The notes under the pieces were generated by a model. That model saw only the letters and a list, made by a program, of their open reading frames with translations, made no database searches and had not been told where the DNA came from. From the NCBI RefSeq assembly GCF_025354435.1, contig NZ_JANXMU010000032.1, positions 62,001 to 126,000 on the forward strand: a stretch of DNA of 64,000 nt. Direction: 5' to 3'. Shown one piece after another: positions 56,379 to 64,000 of this stretch; the first letter of the stretch is position 1; each line of letters opens with the position of its first letter. Source of the DNA: Rhodoferax sp. Its GTDB lineage: Bacteria; Pseudomonadota; Gammaproteobacteria; Burkholderiales; Burkholderiaceae_C. The position numbers were made by a program, and so were the translations under genes.

Positions 56379-58769
56379 ATGCCTGCTCCAAAGTCCAATA
56401 AGCCCGCTACACCTGCAGTACCCGCCACAACGGCTGCCAAAACCAGCGCCAAAGTAGCTGCTCCAGCAGCGACCGAGGCCGTGGTCAAGCCCGCTTTGAA
56501 AGTCAAACCCGTGTCCGCATCGAAGTCCCCCGCCGCCCCCGAAGTTACCACCGCCGCCGATGATGCCGCGAAGAAAAAGCCCGGCCGTCCCTCCAAGGTC
56601 GTGACGCTGCCTGCTGCCAAGCCCGCCACCAAAGCCGCCGCGCCTGCTAAAGCGGCCGCTGCTGCCGCACCCGCCAAGGTCAAGCCCGCTGGTGCCAAAC
56701 GCGGCCCCAAGCCCAAGGGTTCGATCTCCACCGAGATCAACCTCGATGACCTGATCGAGATCGAGGAAGATCCGGTCGAGGAAGTGCCGGTCCAGCTCAG
56801 CCCCACTGGCGAGAAGATCAAGCCGCTGCGCATGAAGATCAGCAAGGCCAAAGAGCGCGCGCTGATGAAGGAGTTCGGCCTGGACGAAACGGTGCTGTCC
56901 GAAGAAGACCTAGCCAAGCGCCGCCAGCGCCTGAAGGCCCTGATCAAGCTGGGCAAGACCCGCGGCTACCTGACGCACGGCGAAATCTCCGACCACCTGC
57001 CCGACAAGCTGGTCGATGCGGAAACGCTGGAAGTCGTGGTCAACATGCTCAACGACATGGGCGTGGCGGTGTACGAGCAAACGCCCGATGCCGAAACCCT
57101 GCTGCTGAACAACACCGCCCCCACGGCAGCGACCGAAGAAGAAGCCGAAGAAGAAGCCGAAGCTGCGCTCTCCACCGTGGACAGCGAGTTTGGCCGTACC
57201 ACCGACCCGGTGCGCATGTACATGCGTGAAATGGGCACGGTCGAGCTGCTGACCCGAGAAGGCGAAATTGAAATCGCCAAGCGCATCGAAGGCGGCCTGA
57301 TGCGCATGATGGAAGCCATCAGCGCCAGCCCTGCCACGCTGGCCGAAGTGTTCAACATGGGCGAGCTGATCCGTGACGGCAAGGTGGTGATCTCCACCAT
57401 CGTCGACGGCTTCTCCAACCCCAACGAAGCCGACGACTACGTAGCCGAAGAAGATTTCGACGAGTTCGATGCCGCCGATGACGACGATGGCAAGGGCGGC
57501 TCCAAGGCCCTGACCAAGAAGCTTGAAGAGTTGAAAAAAGAAGCCCTGACCCGCTTCGACACCCTGCGCGACCTGTTCGAGAAGGTGCACAAGATCTACG
57601 ACAAGGAAGGCTACGGCACGCCGCACTACGTCAAGGCCCAGGTAGCTTTGAGCGAAGAGCTGATGACCATCCGCTTTACCGCCAAGACCATTGAAAAGTT
57701 GTGCGATTTGCTGCGCAGCCAGGTGGACGACGTACGCAAAAAAGAGCGCGAACTGCGCCGCATCATTGTGGACAAATGCGGCTACCCACAAGAAAACTTC
57801 ATTGCCGACTTTAGTGGCCGCGACAAGATGGGCAACAAAGTACCGTCGCACCTGCTAGACCTGAAATGGATTGAAAAGCAAACCGCTGCGGGCAAGCCCT
57901 GGAGCTCCATCATGGGTCGCAACATTCCGCCGGTGCAAGATCTGCAGCAAAAGCTGACCGATCTGCAGTCGCGGGTGGTGGTACCACTGGACGAGCTCAA
58001 AGGCATCAACAAGCGCATGAACGAAGGCGAAGCCTCGTCGCGCAATGCCAAGAAGGAAATGATCGAGGCCAATTTGCGCCTGGTGATCTCCATCGCCAAA
58101 AAGTACACCAACCGTGGCCTGCAGTTCCTGGATTTGATCCAGGAAGGCAACATCGGTCTGATGAAGGCGGTAGACAAGTTCGAATACCGCCGAGGCTATA
58201 AATTCTCGACCTATGCCACGTGGTGGATTCGCCAGGCGATCACCCGGTCGATTGCCGACCAGGCGCGCACCATCCGCATTCCGGTGCACATGATCGAAAC
58301 CATCAACAAGATGAACCGCATCAGCCGCCAGCACTTGCAAGAGTTTGGTTTTGAGCCCGATGCGTCCATCCTGGCCGAAAAGATGGAGATCCCGGAAGAC
58401 AAGATCCGCAAGATCATGAAGATCGCCAAGGAGCCCATTTCGATGGAAACCCCGATCGGCGACGACGACGACAGCCACCTGGGCGATTTCATCGAAGACG
58501 GTGCCAACACCGCACCTATCGAAGCCGCCATGCAGGCCGGCCTGCGCGATGTCGTCAAGGACATCCTGGACAGCCTGACCCCGCGCGAAGCTAAAGTGCT
58601 GCGCATGCGCTTCGGTATCGAAATGAGCACCGACCACACGCTGGAAGAAGTGGGCAAACAGTTCGACGTGACCCGCGAGCGCATCCGCCAAATAGAAGCC
58701 AAGGCGCTGCGCAAGCTCAAGCACCCCAGCCGCAGCGACAAATTGCGCAGCTTTATCGATACGCTGTAA
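56379..58769 (+). CDS. rpoD: RNA polymerase primary sigma factor (sigma-70)
   Basis: 796 residues (E. coli 613). Residues 1-125 are an Ala/Lys/Pro-rich tail typical of Burkholderiales. Region 1.1 follows (about 155-245), then region 1.2 ([20 protein letters not shown]), an acidic non-conserved region, region 2 ([40 protein letters not shown]), region 3, and region 4.2 HTH ([20 protein letters not shown]). It directs RNA polymerase to housekeeping promoters. The ATG at 56379 is chosen over a TTG two codons upstream. Confidence 0.97.
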   Translation: MPAPKSNKPATPAVPATTAAKTSAKVAAPAATEAVVKPALKVKPVSASKSPAAPEVTTAADDAAKKKPGRPSKVVTLPAAKPATKAAAPAKAAAAAAPAKVKPAGAKRGPKPKGSISTEINLDDLIEIEEDPVEEVPVQLSPTGEKIKPLRMKISKAKERALMKEFGLDETVLSEEDLAKRRQRLKALIKLGKTRGYLTHGEISDHLPDKLVDAETLEVVVNMLNDMGVAVYEQTPDAETLLLNNTAPTAATEEEAEEEAEAALSTVDSEFGRTTDPVRMYMREMGTVELLTREGEIEIAKRIEGGLMRMMEAISASPATLAEVFNMGELIRDGKVVISTIVDGFSNPNEADDYVAEEDFDEFDAADDDDGKGGSKALTKKLEELKKEALTRFDTLRDLFEKVHKIYDKEGYGTPHYVKAQVALSEELMTIRFTAKTIEKLCDLLRSQVDDVRKKERELRRIIVDKCGYPQENFIADFSGRDKMGNKVPSHLLDLKWIEKQTAAGKPWSSIMGRNIPPVQDLQQKLTDLQSRVVVPLDELKGINKRMNEGEASSRNAKKEMIEANLRLVISIAKKYTNRGLQFLDLIQEGNIGLMKAVDKFEYRRGYKFSTYATWWIRQAITRSIADQARTIRIPVHMIETINKMNRISRQHLQEFGFEPDASILAEKMEIPEDKIRKIMKIAKEPISMETPIGDDDDSHLGDFIEDGANTAPIEAAMQAGLRDVVKDILDSLTPREAKVLRMRFGIEMSTDHTLEEVGKQFDVTRERIRQIEAKALRKLKHPSRSDKLRSFIDTL

Positions 58770-58785
58770 GCAACCCCGCTCCAAG

Positions 58786-58819
58786 GCCCCCGCTTGCCAA
58801 CGCAGACGGGGGCTTTTTT
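58786..58819 (+). terminator. Intrinsic terminator of rpoD
   Basis: GCCCCCG (58786-58792) pairs with CGGGGGC (58807-58813), followed by TTTTTT. Confidence 0.9.
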
Positions 58820-58823
58820 ATGC

Positions 58824-58882
58824 ATAAAATCGGCCTCTACCGCATATTCCAATTACGTAAGTAGCTATGAAAAAAGTAGCAA
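58824..58882 (+). repeat. Family A repeat supplying a start codon
   Basis: ATAAAATCGGCCTCTACCGC, ATATTCCAATTACGTAAGTA then GCTATGAAAAAAGTAGCAA. The ATG and first five or six codons of the thioredoxin-like gene lie in the repeat's right end. Confidence 0.8.
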
Positions 58883-59223
58883 ATCTATCGCCTCCTACCC
58901 CCGCACTCTGGGTGGCCTGCCTGTGCGCCGACTGGTGTGGGAGTTGCCGCGACTACCAGGAACGGTTTGAACAGGTGGCGCGCGCGTTTCCCGGGGCGGA
59001 GTTTGTCTGGGTGGATATTGAAGACCAGGCCGACGTGGTGGATCCCATCGAGGTGGACAACTTCCCGACGGTGCTGGTGGTGGTGGACGGCTCGGTGCGC
59101 TTCTTTGGCAGCATCACGCCGCAAATGGAGACCTTGCAGCGGCTGGTGCAGGCGCAACTGGAGGCACCGGGCGCTGTAGGCAACCCCGAGGTGACGGCCC
59201 TGGCCCAGCGCTTACGGCGCTAG
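58867..59223 (+). CDS. Thioredoxin-like protein
   Basis: 118 residues with a thioredoxin fold and active-site CGSC in CADWCGSCRDYQERF (about 21-35), the cis-Pro in VDNFPTVLVVVDG. It has no signal peptide, so it is a cytosolic thiol-disulfide exchanger or reductant. The GSC variant differs from the CGPC of classical thioredoxin. The start falls within a family A repeat, with no clear ribosome site. The 3' end overlaps the convergent DUF2242 gene by 12 bases. Confidence 0.82.
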   Translation: MKKVANLSPPTPALWVACLCADWCGSCRDYQERFEQVARAFPGAEFVWVDIEDQADVVDPIEVDNFPTVLVVVDGSVRFFGSITPQMETLQRLVQAQLEAPGAVGNPEVTALAQRLRR

Positions 59224-59796
59224 CGGCGCTTTCGGCTTGTCGGGCACTGGAGGTGCCAGCGCTTCACCGTCCGGCTCTTCCATGTCTTGCGCCAGGTAGT
59301 GCTGGACCAGCGCAAAGAAGCGGTCGTAAAACCGCTCGCTGGAGACGGTTTCGCTGCCCACCTTGACCATCGCGTCGTTGCTAGAGCTAACCGGCACCGA
59401 CACCGAACCCAGCACACCCACGCCCAGGCTGGCCGAGGTGTTGCTCTTCTTCAAGGCGTAGCGGTCTTGCAGCGCCGTCACAAAGCCCAGGCTGAGCTTG
59501 CCGTCCTTGCTCTCGGACGCGCAAACCACGCGGATGTCCATTTGCACATGGATTTCGTTTTCGGGCTGGAAGTTCTTTTGCCCCTGCACCAGCTCTTTGG
59601 CCGCGTTGGAAATCACGTAACCCTGGCTAAGCAGGGCCCGCCGAGCGGCTTCGCAGGTGTCGGCAGGCGTGGCATCGAACATGCGCGAATACTTGCCCGA
59701 AGAATCGAATTCTTCTTGCTGGGCAATCGGCTTCATGGGGCTGGCACAACCGGCCAAGCACATGGCCACCAGCAGACAACACAGGGGAATGCACAT
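59212..59796 (-). CDS. DUF2242 lipoprotein
   Basis: 194 residues. A lipobox LAGC follows a short hydrophobic segment (LCCLLVAMCLAGC), so the protein is an outer- or inner-membrane lipoprotein. The rest matches DUF2242 as I recall it (YSRMFDATPADTCEAARRAL, LSQGYVISNAAKELVQGQKN, RFYDRFFALVQHYL). Function is unknown. The start at 59796 sits two bases downstream of the preceding gene's stop, so the two are co-transcribed. Confidence 0.82.
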   Translation of the reverse strand: MCIPLCCLLVAMCLAGCASPMKPIAQQEEFDSSGKYSRMFDATPADTCEAARRALLSQGYVISNAAKELVQGQKNFQPENEIHVQMDIRVVCASESKDGKLSLGFVTALQDRYALKKSNTSASLGVGVLGSVSVPVSSSNDAMVKVGSETVSSERFYDRFFALVQHYLAQDMEEPDGEALAPPVPDKPKAPLAP

Positions 59797-59798
59797 CG

Positions 59799-60167
59799 TC
59801 AATCTTCGGGAATGTCGTAGACCGTGTCCGATCCGGACAGCACCGACAAGTTCAGCGGCCGTACCGCCCCCATCCATATCGCAAAATCACTGTGGTCGAT
59901 CAAATCGTTGCCGGTGATGGGGCGGATGAACACCACCAAACCGCGCCGGTGCATTGCCAGCCAGGGCACCAGCTCGGCAAATACCGAGGGCGCAAAGGCC
60001 AACTGGCAGCTGCCGTCCGGGTGCGGGCCGACCGGGCCCGGGTGGACCCGGCCCATGGCCAACTTGAAGCGGCTGGCGGCCTCCAGGCATAGCGTACGGC
60101 CCTGCTCCTGCGTGGCCGCATCAAAGTACACATGGGCGTGGAAGCCCTTGATGCGAGCGTCGCTCAT
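59799..60167 (-). CDS. DOPA 4,5-dioxygenase family protein
   Basis: 122 residues of the PF08883 type: IKGFHAHVYFDAATQEQG, VGPHPDGSCQLAFA and MHRRGLVVFIRPIT, with histidines likely to bind iron. Fungal members cleave DOPA; bacterial roles are not established and may concern other catechols. The ATG at 60167 overlaps the stop of the upstream small gene (ATGA). Part of a minus-strand operon with the DUF2242 lipoprotein. Confidence 0.82.
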   Translation of the reverse strand: MSDARIKGFHAHVYFDAATQEQGRTLCLEAASRFKLAMGRVHPGPVGPHPDGSCQLAFAPSVFAELVPWLAMHRRGLVVFIRPITGNDLIDHSDFAIWMGAVRPLNLSVLSGSDTVYDIPED

Positions 60168-60403
60168 GGTGCCCGGTGCAGGCGCGGGCTGGCCAGGGCC
60201 ACCACCTGCTCGTTGATGGCGGTGTCCACATTGGGATGCCGCGCCGGGGCGCTGGGCAACTGCAGCAAGGCGCGCAGTTGGGCGACGTCCTTGGCGCTGG
60301 GGGCGGCCTTGATCTGGGCAATGGCGGCCTGGGCGTTGCCGGTGCGGATCACCGCCAGCATCTTGGTGACCCAATCACTGGGCCCGGATTTGTGTTTGGA
60401 CAT
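60164..60403 (-). CDS. Conserved small hypothetical protein
   Basis: 79 residues, mostly helical in appearance (WVTKMLAVIRTGNAQAAIAQ; KDVAQLRALLQL), beginning MSKHKSGPS. No motif is recognised. Its stop overlaps the start of the DOPA dioxygenase-like gene by four bases, which supports it as a real, co-translated gene. Confidence 0.65.
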   Translation of the reverse strand: MSKHKSGPSDWVTKMLAVIRTGNAQAAIAQIKAAPSAKDVAQLRALLQLPSAPARHPNVDTAINEQVVALASPRLHRAP

Positions 60404-60424
60404 GGTGTTTTGTCTGCGTAAACA

Positions 60425-60471
60425 ACAACGCCGCGTAGGCAGCCCGGTAGGGCCCGCCTACGCGGCGTTGT
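60425..60471 (-). terminator. Large hairpin, probable terminator of the small basic gene
   Basis: ACAACGCCGCGTAGGC (60425-60440) pairs perfectly over 16 bases with 60456-60471. The 15-base loop itself contains GCCC..GGGC. On the minus strand TGTTGTTT follows, a weak U-tract. Confidence 0.6.
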
Positions 60472-60487
60472 GGCGTGCAAAAACGGC

Positions 60488-60652
60488 TTAGCCTTGGCGC
60501 GCGCGCTTGCCAGGGTTCTTTTTGCTACGCGTAGCAACACCACGCTCCAAGCTACGCTTTTGGCCGCGGCTAACCGGGCTGGTGTAGCCAGGCAGTGGGG
60601 TGGGACGGGGGGTAGCCAGACGCTCGGCTTCGGTACGGGGTTCTCTTGCCAT
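60488..60652 (-). CDS. Small basic protein, 54 residues
   Basis: MAREPRTEAERLATPRPTPL then a strongly basic C-terminus (RSLERGVATRSKKNPGKRAR). It has no Cys or membrane segment and could bind nucleic acid. No family is recognised. It is bounded by a hairpin downstream and lies between two other small genes on the same strand. Confidence 0.55.
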   Translation of the reverse strand: MAREPRTEAERLATPRPTPLPGYTSPVSRGQKRSLERGVATRSKKNPGKRARQG

Positions 60653-60749
60653 TATGTTTACTCCATAGAAAATGTGACAACCCACGATTAGGCCACAACC
60701 GCGCGGGCGATTTGCCCACACAGCCAGCTAAACGGGGTTTAAATTGAAT

Positions 60750-60983
60750 TTAGCCTGCTGCGGCTTCGTCCATAGCCTGGCACGAAGGTGCGCACACGGC
60801 TTGCGACTTGCCCAGCACCTTGCGGGTGCCCATCAGCGAACGGGTGCGGTGCTTACCGCACAAAAAGCACGACATGGTGGCTCCGCCAAACGACGCCGCA
60901 GCGGCGAAGGGGGAACCGGAGGCTTTGGATTTGTAACGCAGGCCGTCGGCCAGCATGGCAGTTTTGGAATCAGCTTTCGCCAT
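60750..60983 (-). CDS. Small hypothetical protein with CX2C and CX3C motifs
   Basis: 77 residues beginning MAKADSKTAMLADGLRYKSK, then MSCFLCGKHRTRSLM and CAPSCQAMDEAAAG. The two Cys pairs about 28 residues apart suggest a small zinc-binding fold. No function is known. The roughly 265 bases upstream (60984-61248) show only a family A repeat near 61193 and no other recognisable feature. Confidence 0.65.
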   Translation of the reverse strand: MAKADSKTAMLADGLRYKSKASGSPFAAAASFGGATMSCFLCGKHRTRSLMGTRKVLGKSQAVCAPSCQAMDEAAAG

Positions 60984-61192
60984 GGATAGAGCCTTAGTTG
61001 GGTGCCAATCGCAGGGATTTGGCAAGGAAATAATACGGCGTATCGCCGGATCGAAGGCTGCATTATCCTCTTGATTGGCAAGCTGCCTGAGCGCACAGGT
61101 GTATACCGTGCAATAGTCGGGGTTGATTTATCCTCAATTTGAAGGATGTTTTGCAACCGAAGCACTTGACAGTGGCATAGACGCATTTGCCA

Positions 61193-61250
61193 ATTGCTAC
61201 TATTTTGATAGCTACTAGCATAGACAAAATATACGCCAGAGCCCTATTTC
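61193..61250 (-). repeat. Family A repeat at the end of the exonuclease gene
   Basis: ATTGCTACTATTTTGATAGC, TACTAGCATAGACAAAATAT then ACGCCAGAGCCCTATTTC. It runs into the stop codon of the exonuclease gene. Confidence 0.85.
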
Positions 61251-62316
61251 ATCCCAAATTCTTCCAAGACAGCACCCCGGCGCGGTTAGCGTAGCGCACG
61301 CGGGCATCCAGTGCCTCGACCTGCACCTTGGCGGCACGGCCGCGGTAGACCTCGGTGGCCAGCCAATCGCACTCTAGCTGCAGACTGGCCTCGTCGCTAA
61401 GCCAGGTGTGCCAGACCTTGTTGGCCGCATCCCAGCGGTAGCCGCGTTCCTTGAGTGCGTCTTTGGCATCGAAAGCTGCGCCGGTGGCCTGCAAACGGTA
61501 GCGGGTGCCCTCGGCGGCAGTCAGCAGGTGCGCCAGGCCGGTGTGGCCCGCTACGGGCAACGGGGCCTGCAGCACGGCCAGCAGAGCGTGGCAGTCCATT
61601 TCGGCCCGGTGCGCGTCATAAAACAGGCCCAGGTCCAGCGCCAAGGCGGTGAGCTTGGCCGAATCTCGGCCCTGTTTCTTCCAGTCGATATCGGCAAATG
61701 AGCAAGCCCAGGCCTTGGCGGCGAATGCGGGCAGGCGGGCTTCAACAAACGGGCGGTCAAACCCGGCGTTGTGCGCCACCACCAGATCCACGCCTTCCAG
61801 TAGTTCGGCAATGCGGGCTTCGTCCAGGGCCTGGCCCGCCACCATGCTGTCGTCGATACCGGTGATCTTGCGGGCGATGTCGGGGATGGGCTGGCCGGGG
61901 TCTTCCAGGCCGTCGTAGACCTGCACGCTGCCGCAGGCCAGGCCGGTGGCGGTGTCGATGTCGACGCGCAGCAGGGCCAGCTCGATGATCTTGTCGCGGC
62001 TGTGCTCCAGGCCGGTGGTTTCGGTGTCCAGCACCAGCAGGCGCTTCACGCCCTGGGCGGGTGCGGCGGCAAATTCCCGTTGCGGCACCAGGCGGCGCAG
62101 CACACGGTAGTCGGGGTGTTGTTCGAGTTGCAAAGCCAAGGCTTCGGCATTGTCGGCAGGCGGGGCAAGCACGACAGCCACAGCGGCAACGGCAGGGGCT
62201 GGAGCCGGTGCGGTCACCGTCTCAGGGGCCTCGTTGAACAGCAGGCTGAGTTGCTGCTGTGGGTCGGCCGCCGGGGACTTGCGGGTGCGGGGCTGCTTGG
62301 CCGGGGAAGAAGGCAT
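61249..62316 (-). CDS. DEDD-family 3'-5' exonuclease
   Basis: 355 residues. An Ala/Pro-rich N-terminus (about 1-85) is followed by an exonuclease domain like that of DNA polymerase III epsilon: VLDTETTGLEHSRDKIIELA (Exo I Asp/Glu), VVAHNAGFDRPFVEARL (Exo II), and AHRAEMDCHALLAVL (Exo III Asp). The C-terminal 100 residues include YRWDAANKVWHTWLSDEA, a DUF-like extension seen in epsilon-like nucleases. It would trim DNA or RNA 3' ends. The ATG at 62316 is used; a GTG four codons upstream is possible. Confidence 0.87.
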   Translation of the reverse strand: MPSSPAKQPRTRKSPAADPQQQLSLLFNEAPETVTAPAPAPAVAAVAVVLAPPADNAEALALQLEQHPDYRVLRRLVPQREFAAAPAQGVKRLLVLDTETTGLEHSRDKIIELALLRVDIDTATGLACGSVQVYDGLEDPGQPIPDIARKITGIDDSMVAGQALDEARIAELLEGVDLVVAHNAGFDRPFVEARLPAFAAKAWACSFADIDWKKQGRDSAKLTALALDLGLFYDAHRAEMDCHALLAVLQAPLPVAGHTGLAHLLTAAEGTRYRLQATGAAFDAKDALKERGYRWDAANKVWHTWLSDEASLQLECDWLATEVYRGRAAKVQVEALDARVRYANRAGVLSWKNLG

Positions 62317-62395
62317 CGGATGGCGCACAAGAGAGGAAGGGCCGCGAGTGTAGCCGCCCTGCCCTCTGTGTCTGGCCGTCAGCCCCTTAGCTGCG

Positions 62396-63046
62396 TCACG
62401 CCAGCACGATGGCTTCGCGCGACAGGCCGTCGATCTTGCCGGTAATGCCGGTCAGCACGTTGGCCACCACCGCAAACTCACGGCCAAAATTACCGGCGCG
62501 GGCAGCGATGACCAGGGCGTTGAAACTTACCACCTTGGCTTCGCGGGCGACGTTCTGGATGTCGTTGACGATGCCGCTGAGCTCGCGCTTCATGCTGTCG
62601 GATTGGGTTTTGCTGATGTCGTCGAACACGGTGGTGGCCTTGTTCAGGGCCTCCAGCACCGCGTCGGTGTGCTCCACCACCTGGGCCACCGAGGCGGCTT
62701 GGCGCGGGTCGCGCTGGGCGATGTGGTCCAGGGCTGTACGCACCAGTTTGGTGAACGTCTGGATGTTGCCACCCACGCCCTGTACGTCGTGGTACACGGC
62801 TTCGACCTTGCGGGCGCTGGCTTCGTCGAGCTTTTTGAGCATTTGCAGCAGCGTGGCCTGGCTGTCGGAAAACAGGCTCAGCGTGCGCTCGGCCGCCTGC
62901 AGCTGGGCCTTGTCGCCCTGCGCTGCCAGCACGGTTTGCAGCACCATGCGCTGCGACAACATGCGTTGGCGGGCCGCGAGGTTGACGGTGGACAGACCCG
63001 TGTTATCGGGCATGGTGGTGGCCAAGGACCGGGCACTGGAATACAT
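62396..63046 (-). CDS. Small soluble chemoreceptor-like protein with PilJ-type N-terminus
   Basis: About 216 residues without membrane segments. NLAARQRMLSQRMVLQ near residue 22 is the start of the type IV pili methyl-accepting (PilJ) N-domain. A helical region follows, and near the C-terminus a shortened signalling-like hairpin, VVSFNALVIAARAGNFGREF (about 172-191). Full receptors continue for another 100 or more residues; this one ends at SREAIVLA. It may modulate a receptor array or be a degenerate receptor. GTG 63094 is an alternative start. Confidence 0.65.
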   Translation of the reverse strand: MYSSARSLATTMPDNTGLSTVNLAARQRMLSQRMVLQTVLAAQGDKAQLQAAERTLSLFSDSQATLLQMLKKLDEASARKVEAVYHDVQGVGGNIQTFTKLVRTALDHIAQRDPRQAASVAQVVEHTDAVLEALNKATTVFDDISKTQSDSMKRELSGIVNDIQNVAREAKVVSFNALVIAARAGNFGREFAVVANVLTGITGKIDGLSREAIVLA

Positions 63047-63122
63047 AAAGACTTTCGCAAAGAGCGGCAGGAGGATTCCCGTCGCTCTTGTCACGCAAAG
63101 CCCATGCCACCGTTACATCAGC

Positions 63123-64000
63123 TTACGCAAACTCCTCGGTATCCACCTCGGACTGCGACTGCGCGTTGTAGCGGCCTGCGGTAATGGCGCGGGGGGCCAT
63201 GAGCGCGTCCAGCCGGGCCAGCACCTGGGGCGAGAGCTGCACATCGGCGGCGGCTAGGTCTTCATCCAGGTGGTCGATACGGGTAGTGCCGGGGATGGGG
63301 ATGATGTGCTCGCCCTGCTGCAGCAGCCAGGCAATCGCCAACTGGGCCAGGGTGCAACCGGCATCCTGGGCGATGGCCTTCAAACCACCCAGCAAACCCA
63401 AGTTGACGGCGTAGTTCTCAGGGGTAAAGCGGGGCATGGTGCGGCGGATGTCTTTGGCATTCAGCGTGGAAACGTCGGTCAGCGCGCCGGTCAAAAATCC
63501 GCGCGCCACCGGGCTAAAGGCCACAAAGGCGGTGCCCAGTTCCTTGCAGGCTTGCAGCACCGCGATTTCGGGGTTGCGCGTCCACAGCGAATACTCGGTT
63601 TGCAGCGCGATGATGGGGTGCACGGCATGCGCTTTGCGCAGGGTACTGGCCGACACCTCAGACAGACCGATAGTCTGGATCTTGCCCTGGCGGACCAGGT
63701 CCGACAGCGCACCCACACTGTCTTCGATGGGCACGGTTTTGTCCCAGCGGTGCAGGTAGTACAGGTCGATCACATCGGTACGCAGGCGACGCAGCGCGTC
63801 TTCGCAGGTGCGCTGGATGGTGGCCGGGCGGCCATCGATGACGCGCTTGCCGTCCACGCCGGTCATGCCACATTTGCTGGCCAGGGTGAAGCGGCGGCGG
63901 TGCTTGGACAGCACTTTGCCGACCAGGTCTTCGTTCGCGCCAAAGCCGTACAGGGCGGCGGTGTCGAACAAGGTCACGCCGCGGTCCAGGGCGTGCAGCA
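63123..64000 (-). CDS. Aldo/keto reductase, 5' end beyond the window
   Basis: The frame is open to the right edge, so the first about 40 residues are missing; 291 residues are visible. Catalytic residues of the AKR barrel are seen: Asp and Tyr in FDTAALYG, Lys in LASKCGM, His in DLYYLHRWD. NADPH-binding features follow (PIPGTTRIDHLDEDL). It resembles the YajO/Tas-like AKR group that reduces aldehydes. It is followed on the same strand by the chemoreceptor-like gene, after 76 bases. Confidence 0.9.
   Translation of the reverse strand, partial: LHALDRGVTLFDTAALYGFGANEDLVGKVLSKHRRRFTLASKCGMTGVDGKRVIDGRPATIQRTCEDALRRLRTDVIDLYYLHRWDKTVPIEDSVGALSDLVRQGKIQTIGLSEVSASTLRKAHAVHPIIALQTEYSLWTRNPEIAVLQACKELGTAFVAFSPVARGFLTGALTDVSTLNAKDIRRTMPRFTPENYAVNLGLLGGLKAIAQDAGCTLAQLAIAWLLQQGEHIIPIPGTTRIDHLDEDLAAADVQLSPQVLARLDALMAPRAITAGRYNAQSQSEVDTEEFA

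Overview
The window looks like an ordinary stretch of core chromosome from a high-GC betaproteobacterium of the order Burkholderiales, most likely the family Comamonadaceae (Rhodoferax/Polaromonas-like; the genus is an inference). Supporting this are the gene neighbourhoods accA - DNA glycosylase - cysS facing TPR - cyclophilin - cyclophilin - lpxH, and ispF-ispD facing mfd, plus an RpoD with a long Ala/Lys/Pro-rich N-terminus. No insertion sequence, prophage, CRISPR array or integrase was seen. Nothing here is a recognisable new multi-gene system. The most unusual material is a family of short palindromic repeats that enters reading frames, and a few single genes with odd architecture.

Layout. 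1-2.3 kb: 3' end of a taurine/sulfonate-type ABC importer (tauA partial, tauB, tauC). 2.7-4.3 kb: a chemoreceptor. 4.5-12.1 kb: purL (minus), then map and glnD (plus). 12.1-20.9 kb: mostly minus strand, with a GT4 glycosyltransferase, a large MscS-type channel, tRNA-Pro(TGG), a LysE exporter (plus), a catalytically dead DegP-like protein with a PDZ domain, a two-domain methylglyoxal-synthase-like protein and a DinG-type helicase. 21.3-25.4 kb: LysR regulator, UPF0303 protein, Gfo/Idh/MocA oxidoreductase and a compact ABC half-transporter. 25.5-28.4 kb: an IclR (PobR-type) regulator divergent from pobA, then a cold-shock/DUF1294 protein. 28.6-35.9 kb: YgiQ radical SAM enzyme, HD-GYP protein, acyl-CoA dehydrogenase, a membrane protein resembling a cyclase anchor, and a split chromate transporter. 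36.1-42.9 kb: accA, glycosylase, cysS, TPR protein, two cyclophilins, lpxH, LysR. 43.2-51.5 kb: arfB, SIMPL protein, ompR-envZ, ispF-ispD, mfd. 51.5-58.8 kb: a NarK-type nitrate/nitrite transporter behind a strong sigma-54/NtrC-like control region, an alpha/beta hydrolase, dnaG and rpoD. 58.9-64 kb: thioredoxin-like protein, DUF2242 lipoprotein, DOPA 4,5-dioxygenase-like protein, three small proteins, a DEDD exonuclease, a mini-chemoreceptor and a partial aldo/keto reductase.

How genes work together. tauABC imports organosulfur compounds. pobR/pobA starts 4-hydroxybenzoate catabolism. ompR/envZ forms a two-component system with OmpR-like boxes in its own promoter region. ispD/ispF supply the MEP isoprenoid pathway. 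dnaG and rpoD are the replication and transcription remnant of the classic macromolecular-synthesis operon. glnD (nitrogen sensing) and the NtrC-like sites before narK suggest that nitrate uptake is under general nitrogen control.

Repeats. A family of about 60-70 bp elements (here family A; core CTAGCGTA..TACGCTAG, ends rich in GCTAT/ATAGTAGC) occurs 17 times plus one fragment, in both orientations, mostly at gene ends. Two copies lie in frame inside purL, and others supply start codons, N-termini, C-termini or stop codons of neighbouring genes. A second family (B) occurs three times.
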